A stretch of DNA of 64,000 nucleotides. It comes from an uncultured Coriobacteriaceae bacterium (lineage in GTDB: Bacteria; Actinomycetota; Coriobacteriia; Coriobacteriales; Eggerthellaceae). Numbering within the stretch: the stretch's first letter is position 1; the number at the start of each line of letters is the position of its first letter. This document shows positions 24,228 to 31,629 of this stretch, in pieces. The notes under the pieces were generated by a model that worked only from the letters and a program-made list of their open reading frames with translations, was not told the origin of the DNA and searched no databases. Position numbers and translations under genes: made by a program. The stretch lies in the NCBI GenBank assembly GCA_900550055.1, contig URQU01000001.1:105838-169837 (forward strand), written 5' to 3'.

Positions 24228-26432
24228 ATGTCAGAAAACGCTATTACCAGGCGAAGCTTTCTGGCCGGCAGCGCCGGGGTCGCAGCAGTAGCGGCCGGCG
24301 CGGGCTTCATGAGCTTCGGCGCCTGGGAGCAGGCTGACGCGAGCGGGACGAAGGATGTGGAATCCCACACCGCTTACTCGCTGTGCAACTCCTGCTCTTC
24401 CAAGTGCGGGTTCAAGGGGTACGTGGTCGACGGCAAGCTCACCAAGATGATCGGCGAGCCCGGCCATCCCCACTGCGAGGGCACGCTGTGCGGCCGCGCA
24501 TACGGCTACGCGTCCATCGCCTACTCCGAGGACCGCTTGACCGACCCCTTGAAGAAGAACGCCAAGGGCGAGTTCGAGAAGATCAGCTGGGACCAGGCCT
24601 ACTCCGAGATCGCCGAGAAGGTCAAGTCCATCATCGGCTCCGACGGCCCCGAGGCCCTGGCCATGGTCCAGGACCCGCGCCCGTCCGGCTCCTACTACAC
24701 CAAGCGCTTCATGCAGGCGCTCGGCAGCGCCAACGTGTACACGCACGGCGCGGCCTGCAACATGTCCAAGAACGCGGGCTTCACGCAGGTCATCGGCGCG
24801 GGCGACTACCTGGCCGACGTCGAGAACGCCAAGGCCTGCATGTTCATCGGCCGCAGCTACGCCGACGCCATCCGCCCGAGCCAGCTGCACGCCCTGGAGA
24901 AGGCGCACGAGAACGGCGCGTACATCGTGCTGGTCGACCCGCGCCTGAACAACTCCATCGCCTTCGCCGACGAGTGGCTGCCCATCAACCCGGGCACCGA
25001 CCTGGCGCTGGTGCTGGCCATGAGCCACGTGCTCGTCGACCGCGGCCTGTACGACAAGAAGTTCGTGGCCGAGCAGGCGACCGGCTTCGACGAGTGGGCC
25101 GCCACCCTGGGACAGTACACGCCCGAGTGGGCAGCTGAGATCACCGGCCTGAAGGCCATCGACATCGAGCGCATCGCGGTGAAGTTCGCCGAGTGCGCCC
25201 CGGCCGCCTGCATCGAGCCCAGCTGGCGCGGCGCCTATGGCTGCAGCTATGCCAACTCCGGCGAGACCGCCCGCGCCGTGGCCTGCTTCAACGGCCTTCT
25301 GGGCTGCTGGAACCAGAAGGGCGGCGCCCTGTTCAGCGCGTCGGTCAAGGCCGGTGACGTGGACAAGGCCAAGTTTCCGTCCGTGCCCAAGGTCGAGGCG
25401 AAGATCGCCGGCCAGTCCGAGTACCCGCTGTCCCTGTCCGGCATGGGCGTCAACGTCTACGCCGCGCAGCTTGCCAAGGAAGGCAAGATGAAGGGCATGT
25501 TCTTCTACAACTCCAACATGGTGGCGGGCTATTCCAACCCGGCCTACCTGCAGGAGTGCCTGGCCAACCTGGAGCTGTCGGTGTGCATCGACGTCCAGAT
25601 GACCGAGACGTGCCACGCGTGCGACTACGTCCTGCCCGACACCAGCTACCTCGAGCGCCTCGAGCTCCCCGAGTTCTACGGCGGCAAGATCCCGGCCGTG
25701 GCCATCCGCGACCAGGTCATCGAGAAGGTGCATCCCAACACCAAGCCCGTCGACCAGATCTTCTCCGAGCTGGCCGATGCCTGCGGCGTGGGCCAGTACT
25801 TCGACTTCACCGTCGAGGAGCTCGCCGATGCACAGCTCAAGACCGTGGGCCTGTCCCTCGACGGCCTGCGCGCCTGCGGCGTGAGCACCTTCCCCGAGAA
25901 GGCGTTCAAGTACGGCTCGTACCCGAAGTGGAAGACGCCCTCCGGCAAGTTCCAGTTCGCCTCCGATGCCTGCGAGAAGGCGGGTCTGCCCCGCACCCCG
26001 CAGTGGCTCGAGCCCGCGGTGGCCGTGCCCGAGGACGGCAAGTCCTTCCGCCTGATCGGCGGCAAGCAGGCCATCCACACCCACACGCAGACCGCCAACA
26101 GCGAGCCGCTCATGGCCATCACGAAGCAGTACGGCCTCGAGCGCGTGTGGATGAACGCCCAGCGCGCCGAGGAGCTCGGCATCTCCGACGGCGACACCGT
26201 CGAAGTCTCCAACGAGCAGCACACGGGCAAGGTCCAGGTGAAGGTCACCCAGCGCATCAACCCCGACGCGCTGTACATGCCCAGCCACTACGGCTGCTCC
26301 TCGAAGGAGGAGAAGACGGCGTACGGCGTCGGCCTGCGCCAGATGGACTACGTGCCCTTCCGCATCGAGCCCGGCTACGGCGGAATCTGCTCCCAGGAGG
26401 CCGTCGTCACCGTCAAGAAAGTAGGTGCATAG
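24228..26432 (+). CDS. Molybdopterin oxidoreductase catalytic subunit (Psr/Phs-like)
   Basis: A 734-aa catalytic subunit of the DMSO-reductase superfamily. A Tat signal opens the protein (ITRRSFLAGSAG, then an Ala/Gly-rich hydrophobic stretch). A [4Fe-4S] motif follows: CNSCSSKC, with the fourth Cys in CEGTLCGR. GAACNMSKNAG places Cys177 at the expected metal-ligand position, as in polysulfide and thiosulfate reductases. The C-terminal molybdopterin-binding domain contains HTHTQTANSEPL and ALYMPSHYGCSSKEEKTAYG. ATG at 24228 was chosen for AGAGAGGA 7 bases before it and because it starts just before the Tat signal. With the next two genes it forms a PsrABC-type membrane respiratory complex. 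The substrate (sulfur compound, aromatic or other) cannot be read from sequence. Confidence 0.9.
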   Translation: MSENAITRRSFLAGSAGVAAVAAGAGFMSFGAWEQADASGTKDVESHTAYSLCNSCSSKCGFKGYVVDGKLTKMIGEPGHPHCEGTLCGRAYGYASIAYSEDRLTDPLKKNAKGEFEKISWDQAYSEIAEKVKSIIGSDGPEALAMVQDPRPSGSYYTKRFMQALGSANVYTHGAACNMSKNAGFTQVIGAGDYLADVENAKACMFIGRSYADAIRPSQLHALEKAHENGAYIVLVDPRLNNSIAFADEWLPINPGTDLALVLAMSHVLVDRGLYDKKFVAEQATGFDEWAATLGQYTPEWAAEITGLKAIDIERIAVKFAECAPAACIEPSWRGAYGCSYANSGETARAVACFNGLLGCWNQKGGALFSASVKAGDVDKAKFPSVPKVEAKIAGQSEYPLSLSGMGVNVYAAQLAKEGKMKGMFFYNSNMVAGYSNPAYLQECLANLELSVCIDVQMTETCHACDYVLPDTSYLERLELPEFYGGKIPAVAIRDQVIEKVHPNTKPVDQIFSELADACGVGQYFDFTVEELADAQLKTVGLSLDGLRACGVSTFPEKAFKYGSYPKWKTPSGKFQFASDACEKAGLPRTPQWLEPAVAVPEDGKSFRLIGGKQAIHTHTQTANSEPLMAITKQYGLERVWMNAQRAEELGISDGDTVEVSNEQHTGKVQVKVTQRINPDALYMPSHYGCSSKEEKTAYGVGLRQMDYVPFRIEPGYGGICSQEAVVTVKKVGA

Positions 26433-26435
26433 CAT

Positions 26436-26978
26436 ATGGCACGCTATGGAATGCTTATCAACACCAAGAAGTGCATCGGCTGCTACGCCTGCCGCACCGC
26501 GTGCCAGCGCCAGAACGGCTTGGATCCCACTGACTCGTTCATCCGCTTCGAGGAGCGCGAGGTCGGCGAGTATCCGAGCGTCAGCGTCGAGCACGTGCCG
26601 CTGCAGTGCATGCACTGCGAGGACGCGCCGTGCGCCAGCGTTTGCCCGACCGGAGCCGCCCACATCGGCCCCGACGGCATCGTCGAGGTCGACCAGGGCC
26701 GCTGCATCGGCTGCCTGTACTGCATGGCCGCCTGCCCCTACCAGGTGCGCAACCGCAACGAGAAGACCGGCGCCGTCGACAAGTGCCGCTTCTGCAACGT
26801 GTCCAACTACACGAGCGGCACCGAGATGTGCAGCTGCGTGACGGCCTGCCCGACCGGCGCGCGCATCTTCGGCGACCTGGACGACCCGGACTGCGAGCTG
26901 GTGAAGGAGATCGCCGCCACGCACGCGGCCCCCATCGCCGGCGACCTTACCAAGTCCAAAGTCTATTACGTGAGGTGA
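26436..26978 (+). CDS. Four-cluster ferredoxin subunit (PsrB/NrfC-like)
   Basis: A 180-aa electron-transfer subunit. Sixteen cysteines fall in four groups: CIGCYACRTAC, CMHCEDAPCASVC, CIGCLYCMAAC with CPYQ, and CRFC...CSCVTAC. This is the classical arrangement of DmsB/NrfC/PsrB proteins with four [4Fe-4S] clusters. It has no signal peptide of its own; such subunits travel with the Tat-bearing catalytic partner. It starts 3 bases after the catalytic subunit stop and is followed 7 bases later by the membrane anchor, a tight three-gene operon. Confidence 0.95.
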   Translation: MARYGMLINTKKCIGCYACRTACQRQNGLDPTDSFIRFEEREVGEYPSVSVEHVPLQCMHCEDAPCASVCPTGAAHIGPDGIVEVDQGRCIGCLYCMAACPYQVRNRNEKTGAVDKCRFCNVSNYTSGTEMCSCVTACPTGARIFGDLDDPDCELVKEIAATHAAPIAGDLTKSKVYYVR

Positions 26979-26985
26979 TGCTGAG

Positions 26986-27882
26986 ATGGAGTACACACCT
27001 ATTTGGAGCGGCATCATCGCCTGCTATCTGTTCCTAGGCGGCCTGGGCGGCGGCGCGTTCGCCACCTCGGCCTTCCTGGCCTGGCGTCATCCTGAAGCGG
27101 TCACCATGCGCAAGCTCGGCCACTGGATCGCGCCGATCGTCGTCATCGTCGGCCTCGTGCTGCTGATGTTCGACGCCAAGGCGGGCCTGCACAACCCGCT
27201 GCGCTTCGCGCTGCTGCTGACCAACTTCGGGTCCGTGATGACCTGGGGCGTCGTCATTCTGGCCGCGTTCGTGATCGTCGCGCTGATCGCGCTGATCATG
27301 GACCTGAAGAAGCGCCGTGTGCCCATGGCCCTCGAGATCGTCGGCGCGGTGCTCGGCATCTGCGTGGCCATCTACACCGGCTGCCTGCTGGGCGTGTGCA
27401 AGACGTTCCCGCTGTGGAACAACGCGCTGCTGCCCATCTTGTTCCTGGTGTCGGCGGTGTCCACGGGCATGGCCGCCGTGCTGCTGGCCGGCGTGTTCAA
27501 GTGCCCCGAGGAGTTCAACCGCGTGGGCGTGCTCAAGAAGTTCCACTTCTGCTTCCCGTGCATCGAGATGCTGCTGGTGGCGGCGCTGCTGTTCATCACG
27601 GCCACCAACTCCACCGCTGGCCTGGCCTCGGTGCAGGCGCTGGTGTGCGGCAAGTACGCCCTGGTCTTCTGGGTGCTGTTCATCGCCGTGGGCCTGGTCA
27701 TCCCGACGGTGCTGGAGACCAAGATGCTGTTCTTCAGCCCCAAGGAGTTCGAGGAGTCCCGCAAGGCCCACATGATCAGCGCCGCCTCCGACATCGGCGT
27801 GCTGATCGGCGGCTTCGTGCTGCGCCTGCTGGTGCTGCTCGCCGCGCTGCCGGTGACCATGACGGTCGCCTGGACGCTCTAG
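26986..27882 (+). CDS. NrfD/PsrC-family membrane anchor, quinone-reactive
   Basis: A 298-aa integral membrane protein with about eight transmembrane helices. The start (YTPIWSGIIACYLFLGGLGG, GAFATSAFL) is the typical NrfD/PsrC N-terminus. It would bind menaquinone and exchange electrons with the four-cluster subunit. The menaquinone methyltransferase menG lies at 62951. GAGGTGATGCTGAG precedes the ATG. A terminator follows at 28031, after about 150 bases of very GC-rich DNA. Confidence 0.92.
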   Translation: MEYTPIWSGIIACYLFLGGLGGGAFATSAFLAWRHPEAVTMRKLGHWIAPIVVIVGLVLLMFDAKAGLHNPLRFALLLTNFGSVMTWGVVILAAFVIVALIALIMDLKKRRVPMALEIVGAVLGICVAIYTGCLLGVCKTFPLWNNALLPILFLVSAVSTGMAAVLLAGVFKCPEEFNRVGVLKKFHFCFPCIEMLLVAALLFITATNSTAGLASVQALVCGKYALVFWVLFIAVGLVIPTVLETKMLFFSPKEFEESRKAHMISAASDIGVLIGGFVLRLLVLLAALPVTMTVAWTL

Positions 27883-28030
27883 CCGCCCGCGGGGCGGGGC
27901 GCCCGCCCCGCGCCCATCGCGGGGAGCGGGAGCCCTTCCCGCCCGGGTCCCGTCCCCTTCGGGGGCGGGGCGCCCGGGGCGGGCCCCTTCCCTTGGAGCG
28001 GCGGCGTGAAGCCGCCGCCCTCCCTTCCCC

Positions 28031-28064
28031 AGGCCGCCGCCCAATCCCCGGGCGGCGGCCTTCC
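28031..28064 (+). terminator. Hairpin terminator of the molybdoenzyme operon
   Basis: Perfect 12-bp GC stem (AGGCCGCCGCCC with GGGCGGCGGCCT), followed by TTCCTGTATTT, a broken T-run. Confidence 0.65.
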
Positions 28065-28099
28065 TGTATTTGGGGGGATGCCCCGCTGCGGGGCTCGGT

Positions 28100-28132
28100 C
28101 GGACACTTCGGGGACGTAGCCTTATCTGTCCG
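28100..28132 (+). repeat. Family A palindromic repeat, copy 1
   Basis: Ends CGGACA and TGTCCG are inverted; the centre is GGGGACGTAG followed by CCTTAT. Related copies lie at 28188, 28226, 28311, 54560, 63880 and 63921. Confidence 0.8.
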
Positions 28133-28187
28133 GGTTTCGCTCGGGGTGGGGTTCTTCGGTCCGCGCGGCGTGCCCGGACACTTTGGG

Positions 28188-28256
28188 CGGACACTTTGGG
28201 GACGTAGCGCTAAATGTCCGACAGTCGGACGCATAACGCTACGTCCCCAAAGTCCG
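28188..28256. repeat. Family A repeat, copies 2 and 3 head to head
   Basis: Copy 2 (28188-28220) is on the plus strand and copy 3 (28226-28256) is inverted, with 5 bases between. Together they form a palindrome of about 69 bases. A partial copy (CCGGACACTTTGGG) directly precedes copy 2 at 28174. Confidence 0.85.
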
Positions 28257-28310
28257 CTTGAAGCACCCGGATGGGCTTGAAAGCGCCTCGAAGTGGCCGC
28301 TTTGGGGGAT

Positions 28311-28343
28311 CCGGACACATAGTGCTACGTCCCCTAAGCGTCC
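28311..28343 (-). repeat. Family A palindromic repeat, copy 4
   Basis: Inverted copy reading GGACGCTTAGGGGACGTAG on the minus strand, then CACTATGTGTCCGG. Confidence 0.8.
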
Positions 28344-28510
28344 CTGAAGTTCCGCAGCCGCTGCTGGTTGAGGAGGCCAGCGGCTCGAGGAGGCTCGCGG
28401 CCACCGCCCGTTGAGGAGGGAATAATGAATCGCTTCTTCTGCAGGCGGTAACTTGTCACCGTATTGCGCCTTTATCCTCCGAGGGAATGCCGTTTCTGAC
28501 CGTAGGGTTC

Positions 28511-28562
28511 GCGAATAATCGCACGTTTTGTCCAGCCGTGGCCAAAACGTGCGATTATTCGC
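28511..28562. repeat. Family B long hairpin, copy 1
   Basis: A 20-bp perfect inverted repeat (left arm GCGAATAATCGCACGTTTTG) with a 12-base loop beginning TCC and ending GGC. No T-run follows, so it is not a normal terminator. Confidence 0.85.
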
Positions 28563-28612
28563 AGGTTGCGGGGGCTACGAAGCTGTTTTTGGCCCTGTTT
28601 CCCTGCTAAATG

Positions 28613-28709
28613 CCGAAGAATCGCGAGTTATGTCCACTTTGCAGTCTGGTTTGTGCGAAGAATCGCCTGTTTTGTCCTCAACTGGCCAAAACAGGCGATT
28701 CTTCGCACA
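28613..28709. repeat. Family B long hairpin, copy 2, with a solo half-copy
   Basis: At 28652-28709 a 23-bp perfect inverted repeat (TGTGCGAAGAATCGCC then TGTTTTG) encloses a 12-base loop again starting TCC and ending GGC. At 28613-28640 a solitary left arm (CGAAGAATCGCGAGTTATG, then TCC) lacks its partner. Confidence 0.85.
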
Positions 28710-28849
28710 CGCAGCCCGCCGCCCGGCCTTCGCGCTGGCAATCGTGGCGCTCCTATGTCGTTGCTGGTGTAATCGTCATGCGCGGCGTACCATGGACGTG
28801 TTCAAAACCCGGCTGCATTGCCGGCGTTCCTGCCCTGAAGGAGGATGCT

Positions 28850-29365
28850 ATGGATGCAAAGGTGTACGAGCTGATCAACGATCAGATTCGCAAGGAGCTG
28901 TACTCGGCGTACCTGTACCTGTCGTTCGCCGATTACTATGAGGAAGCGGGCCTGGAGGGTTTCGCCCATTGGTACGAGATCCAGACGCAGGAGGAGCGCG
29001 ACCATGCGCTCATCTTCCGCAAGTACCTGCACGAGAACGGCTGCAAGGTGAAGCTGCAGGCCATCGACCAGCCCGACAAGACCTTCAGCAACCACCTGGA
29101 GCCGCTCGAGGCCGCGCTGGAGCATGAGAAGTACATCACCGGCACCATCAACGACATCTACACTGCCGCTCTCGAGGCGAAGGACTATCGCACCATGAAG
29201 TTCCTGGATTGGTTCATCGAGGAGCAGCAGGAGGAAGAGGACAACGCCGAGAAGCAGGTGTCGCGCATGAAGCTGTTCGGTAGCGATGCCAAGGCGCTCT
29301 ACGACCTGGACCAAGAGAACGCGGCTCGCGTGTACACCGTTCCTAGCCCGCTGGCGAACGCGTAG
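28850..29365 (+). CDS. ftnA: Ferritin (FtnA-type iron storage protein)
   Basis: A 171-aa non-haem ferritin that oxidises and stores iron as a 24-mer in the cytosol. Ferroxidase-centre residues are in place: NDQIRKELYSAYLYLSFADY (Glu ligand), GFAHWYEIQTQEERDHA (ExxH), and WFIEEQQEEEDNAE (third Glu/Gln group). The ATG at 28850 has AAGGAGG 6 bases upstream. The gene is monocistronic, with its own terminator. Confidence 0.93.
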   Translation: MDAKVYELINDQIRKELYSAYLYLSFADYYEEAGLEGFAHWYEIQTQEERDHALIFRKYLHENGCKVKLQAIDQPDKTFSNHLEPLEAALEHEKYITGTINDIYTAALEAKDYRTMKFLDWFIEEQQEEEDNAEKQVSRMKLFGSDAKALYDLDQENAARVYTVPSPLANA

Positions 29366-29441
29366 CTGCGCGGCGGAGGTTGTTTCGCCGGTTTTTGCGG
29401 GCGGCCCGGCCTGGGTCCGACAAGCGCAAAAGCATGCCGTT

Positions 29442-29474
29442 AAGGCGCTCTGATGTGAATCGGGGCGCCTTTTT
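29442..29474 (+). terminator. Intrinsic terminator after ferritin
   Basis: Stem AAGGCGC/GCGCCTT with a 16-base loop and a TTTTT tail. Confidence 0.7.
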
Positions 29475-29590
29475 CATTGCTTCGTATCATTCGCAGTGCC
29501 TATCGATTGCGAGATTTGGTGAATGGAATATGCATAAATCGTAGATTATTATGCAATTCTATCAAAAGTAGAAAAGGTGTTTACGGTAGC

Positions 29591-29596
29591 TATAAT
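29591..29596 (+). promoter_or_regulatory. Consensus -10 box (TATAAT) of the candidate RNA
   Basis: Exact TATAAT preceded by AT-rich DNA. There is no clear TTGACA-like -35, although TTTACG lies close upstream. It is the only perfect -10 consensus I noticed in an intergenic region here. Confidence 0.5.
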
Positions 29597-29858
29597 ACGA
29601 GGTCAAACGGCAAAAAATGATTGTTTCATCACGGTAAAAAGGCACGTGCCAAAGTTGCAGAAAATGAATCATCGTGCAAGAATATGACTCGTCCGACAGA
29701 AGACACATTGCAAAACTCAAACGACTATCTTCGCCAAATCGACTGTCTCGGGTTTGCAGGTTCCGCTACCAAGCGGAACGCGGGTTGCCAAGACCCCGCA
29801 CATTGCCTGTCGGGATTCCTTTCGAAAGCCGGGTCCTTCCTACCCGGCTTTATTTTTT
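29597..29858 (+). ncRNA. Candidate structured non-coding RNA (about 260 nt), unidentified
   Basis: The segment runs from a consensus TATAAT (29591-29596) to an intrinsic terminator (29825-29858). Inside it are two clean adjacent hairpins: GTTCCGCT-ACCA-AGCGGAAC (29760-29779) and GCGGG/CCCGC (29780-29799). ATGATT near 29618 can pair with AATCAT near 29668, and GCACG with CGTGC next to them. Long ORFs across it have no ribosome site or family match. I looked for tmRNA, RNase P and SRP RNA hallmarks and did not find them. It could be a 6S-like regulator, a lineage-specific RNA, or an attenuated leader of the dehydrogenase gene. Confidence 0.4.
29825..29858 (+). terminator. Strong intrinsic terminator
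   Basis: 10-bp stem AAAGCCGGGT/ACCCGGCTTT, 7-base loop, then ATTTTTT. Confidence 0.9.
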
Positions 29859-30107
29859 CCTTGTGCGCCTGCAAGAAATCGCTTCGCCCTGCGCTGGCGT
29901 TCGCTTACGCCGAAAAAGGAGGGGACGATAGCGCGGCTGCGCGCGGAACATCTCATCTTCCTTTTGGCCGGTCGTTCTGGAAGGCAGTTGCGTGACTCGC
30001 GCTCGTATGTCATGGTGCTGGGCGATTTGCGGCGTTGCAAAACCGCCTCTTATCGTACCGGGCATCGCAATCTTCGCCTGATAGCGCCAGGCACCGGGTT
30101 CGCGCGT

Positions 30108-30113
30108 TATACT
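30108..30113 (+). promoter_or_regulatory. Possible -10 element (TATACT) for the alcohol dehydrogenase
   Basis: TATACT 75 bases before the gene. No clear -35. Confidence 0.35.
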
Positions 30114-30182
30114 GAGCGCATCGTGCTGCTTGCGGGCGAAGGTGGGCGGCGCGTCGTCCCGAAACCAAGGAAGGCGGTTCCC

Positions 30183-31367
30183 ATGGAAGACTTCGAGTTC
30201 GTTTCCCCTACGCATTTCGTGTTCGGCCACAACGCCGAAAGCAAGGTGGGCCCCATGCTGGCAGAGCGCGGCGCGCATAAGGTGCTGCTGCATTACGGCG
30301 GGCAGAGCGCCCTCAAGTCGGGCCTCATCGACCGCGTGTGCGCATCGCTCGAGCAGGCCGGCATCGAGTACGTGAAGCTCGGCGGCGTGCGCCCCAACCC
30401 CGAGATCGGCCTGGTGCGCGAGGGCGTTGCGCTGTGCAAGGAAAACGGCGTTGATTGGGTGCTTGCCGTGGGCGGCGGCTCGGTGGTTGACTCCTCGAAG
30501 GCCATTGCCAACGGCGCGTGCATCGACTACGACGTGTGGGAGCTTATCACCAAGAAGCATCTGAACACCAAGGTGCTGCCCATTGCCGTGGTGCTCACCA
30601 TCCCGGCAGCCGGCAGCGAGGCTTCGAAGAACACCGTCATCAGCAACGACGAGCTGGGCATGAAGACCGGCTACGCGAGCAACTACCAGCGCCCGAAGCT
30701 GGCGTTCATGAATCCCGAGCTTACGTTCACGCTGCCGCCGTTCCAGACGGCCGCCGGCATCACCGACATGTTCTGCCATCTGCTCGAGCGCTTCTTCGAC
30801 GACGTGGGGGCAGTGCCCGTTACCGACGGCATGAACCTGTCCGTCATGCGCACCATCCGCGCCGAGGCCCCGCGCGTGCTTGCCGAGCCCGAGAACTACG
30901 ATGCCCGCGCGAACATCATGTGGGCGGGCATGCTGTGCCATCAGGGGCTTTTGGGTATGGGCCGTCACGAGGATTGGGCAACGCACGGCCTTGAGCACGA
31001 GCTGTCCGCCTATGACACCACCGTCACGCACGGCGCTGGCCTGGCCTGCCTGTTCCCGGCATGGATGGAGTACGTCTACGACGCCAACCCGGCGCGCTTC
31101 GCACAGTACGGCTACGAGGTGTTCGGTCTGGCGCCCACGGGCGACGTGGAATCCGACGCGCTGTCGGCCATCGACGAGACGCGCATGTTCTTCGCCAGCC
31201 TTGGCATGCCCATCAGCCTGGGCGAGCTTGGCTTGGACGAGGACAACATCGAGGACGCCATCGCCGAGATGATCCCCACCCTGCGTGAGAACAAGGGCGA
31301 GCCGTTCGGCAGCTTCAAGAAGCTGACCATGGAGGACGCCGCCGAGATCTACCGCTTGGCGCTGTAA
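30183..31367 (+). CDS. Iron-containing alcohol dehydrogenase (butanol dehydrogenase-like)
   Basis: A 394-aa cytosolic NAD(P)H-dependent enzyme of the group III (iron) alcohol dehydrogenases, close in type to BdhA/YqhD. The start MEDFEFVSPTHFVFG is typical. The nucleotide site is GGGSVVDSSKAIA. Metal ligands are spread through ITDMFCHLLERFFDD, MGRHEDWATHGLEHELSAYD and TVTHGAGLACLFPAW. It probably interconverts aldehydes and alcohols. This may be relevant to aldehydes handled by the AOR-type enzyme, but the genes are 8 kb apart. The ATG at 30183 follows AAGGAAGG. Confidence 0.93.
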   Translation: MEDFEFVSPTHFVFGHNAESKVGPMLAERGAHKVLLHYGGQSALKSGLIDRVCASLEQAGIEYVKLGGVRPNPEIGLVREGVALCKENGVDWVLAVGGGSVVDSSKAIANGACIDYDVWELITKKHLNTKVLPIAVVLTIPAAGSEASKNTVISNDELGMKTGYASNYQRPKLAFMNPELTFTLPPFQTAAGITDMFCHLLERFFDDVGAVPVTDGMNLSVMRTIRAEAPRVLAEPENYDARANIMWAGMLCHQGLLGMGRHEDWATHGLEHELSAYDTTVTHGAGLACLFPAWMEYVYDANPARFAQYGYEVFGLAPTGDVESDALSAIDETRMFFASLGMPISLGELGLDEDNIEDAIAEMIPTLRENKGEPFGSFKKLTMEDAAEIYRLAL

Positions 31368-31375
31368 GGAAAAAA

Positions 31376-31406
31376 CGTCCGCCTGTCGATCTCCGGCAGG
31401 CGGACG
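31376..31406 (-). terminator. Terminator of the lrgAB transcript (minus strand)
   Basis: 10-bp stem CGTCCGCCTG/CAGGCGGACG. The T-run (TTTTTT) is on the minus strand, so it fits lrgAB rather than the dehydrogenase, though it may act on both. Confidence 0.65.
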
Positions 31407-31419
31407 ATTGCGAATAGGG

Positions 31420-31517
31420 AAGGGCCCTGCGGTCCCTGTTCGCTTCTCAAACCGCATGGCGTGGCCGGAAGGCCGGCGCCGTGGTTGGAAGCGAATTCGG
31501 GAAGCCGCAGGGCCCTT
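31420..31517. repeat. Rod-like imperfect inverted repeat, possible RNA element
   Basis: Nested helices run along almost the whole segment: 13 bp (AAGGGCCCTGCGG/CCGCAGGGCCCTT), 8 bp (TTCGCTTC/GAAGCGAA), AACC/GGTT, ATGGCG/CGCCGT, and GGCC/GGCC closed by a GGAA loop (plus strand). It lies between the convergent dehydrogenase and lrgB genes. It could be an RNA, a 3' stability element or an inserted repeat. Confidence 0.55.
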
Positions 31518-31629
31518 TGCGGTTTTCGGCGGGTTTTGCGGGGGCTGAAGCGGGAATTGAGGCCGTTGCCCTAGCTTTCGCGTCGGCGTGACGGGAGAGC
31601 GCCGCGAAGCTAGTGCGTCGGGAAGACGC

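Larger units (their letters stand above)
27883..28849. other. Repeat-rich intergenic region before ferritin
   Basis: About 970 bases with no credible gene. From the left: an extremely GC-rich stretch with short inverted repeats, the terminator at 28031-28064, four copies of a palindromic repeat (family A, 28100-28343), an unremarkable part 28344-28510, and two long hairpins of another family (family B, 28511-28562 and 28652-28709). Composition is unlike the coding DNA on either side. Confidence 0.75.
29475..30182. other. AT-rich, then structured gene-free region before the alcohol dehydrogenase
   Basis: About 700 bases with no gene I can support. 29475-29620 is much more AT-rich than the rest of the window. 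A TATAAT box at 29591, several hairpins and a strong terminator at 29825-29858 outline a possible RNA gene. 29860-30100 shows nothing convincing. A TATACT box at 30108 probably serves the dehydrogenase. Confidence 0.55.

Noticed and set aside
24231..27017. 928-aa minus-strand ORF opposite the molybdoenzyme operon
   Set aside because: Antisense shadow of three confidently assigned genes; no motif of its own.
28425..28451. Eight-codon ORF (MNRFFCRR) with a good ribosome site
   Set aside because: Too short to support as a gene, and TTGAGGAGG occurs several times nearby as a short repeat, so the ribosome-site match may be accidental.
28100..28709. CRISPR array in the repeat cluster
   Set aside because: Repeats are irregularly spaced, inverted relative to each other and of two families, without uniform spacers, and no cas gene is near.
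29597..29858. tmRNA, RNase P RNA or SRP RNA as the identity of the candidate RNA
   Set aside because: No tmRNA acceptor arm or tag ending in ALAA, no GAGGAAAGTCC of RNase P, and no GGAA...AGCAGCC of SRP RNA could be found.
29621..29995. 124-aa ORF across the candidate RNA
   Set aside because: No ribosome site, it runs through the terminator hairpin at 29825, and the predicted protein looks like random translation.
31420..31517. SRP (4.5S) RNA for the rod-like repeat
   Set aside because: The outline and GGAA loop fit, but the conserved asymmetric AGCAG side of helix 8 is missing; the loop is closed by a plain GGCC/GGCC helix.
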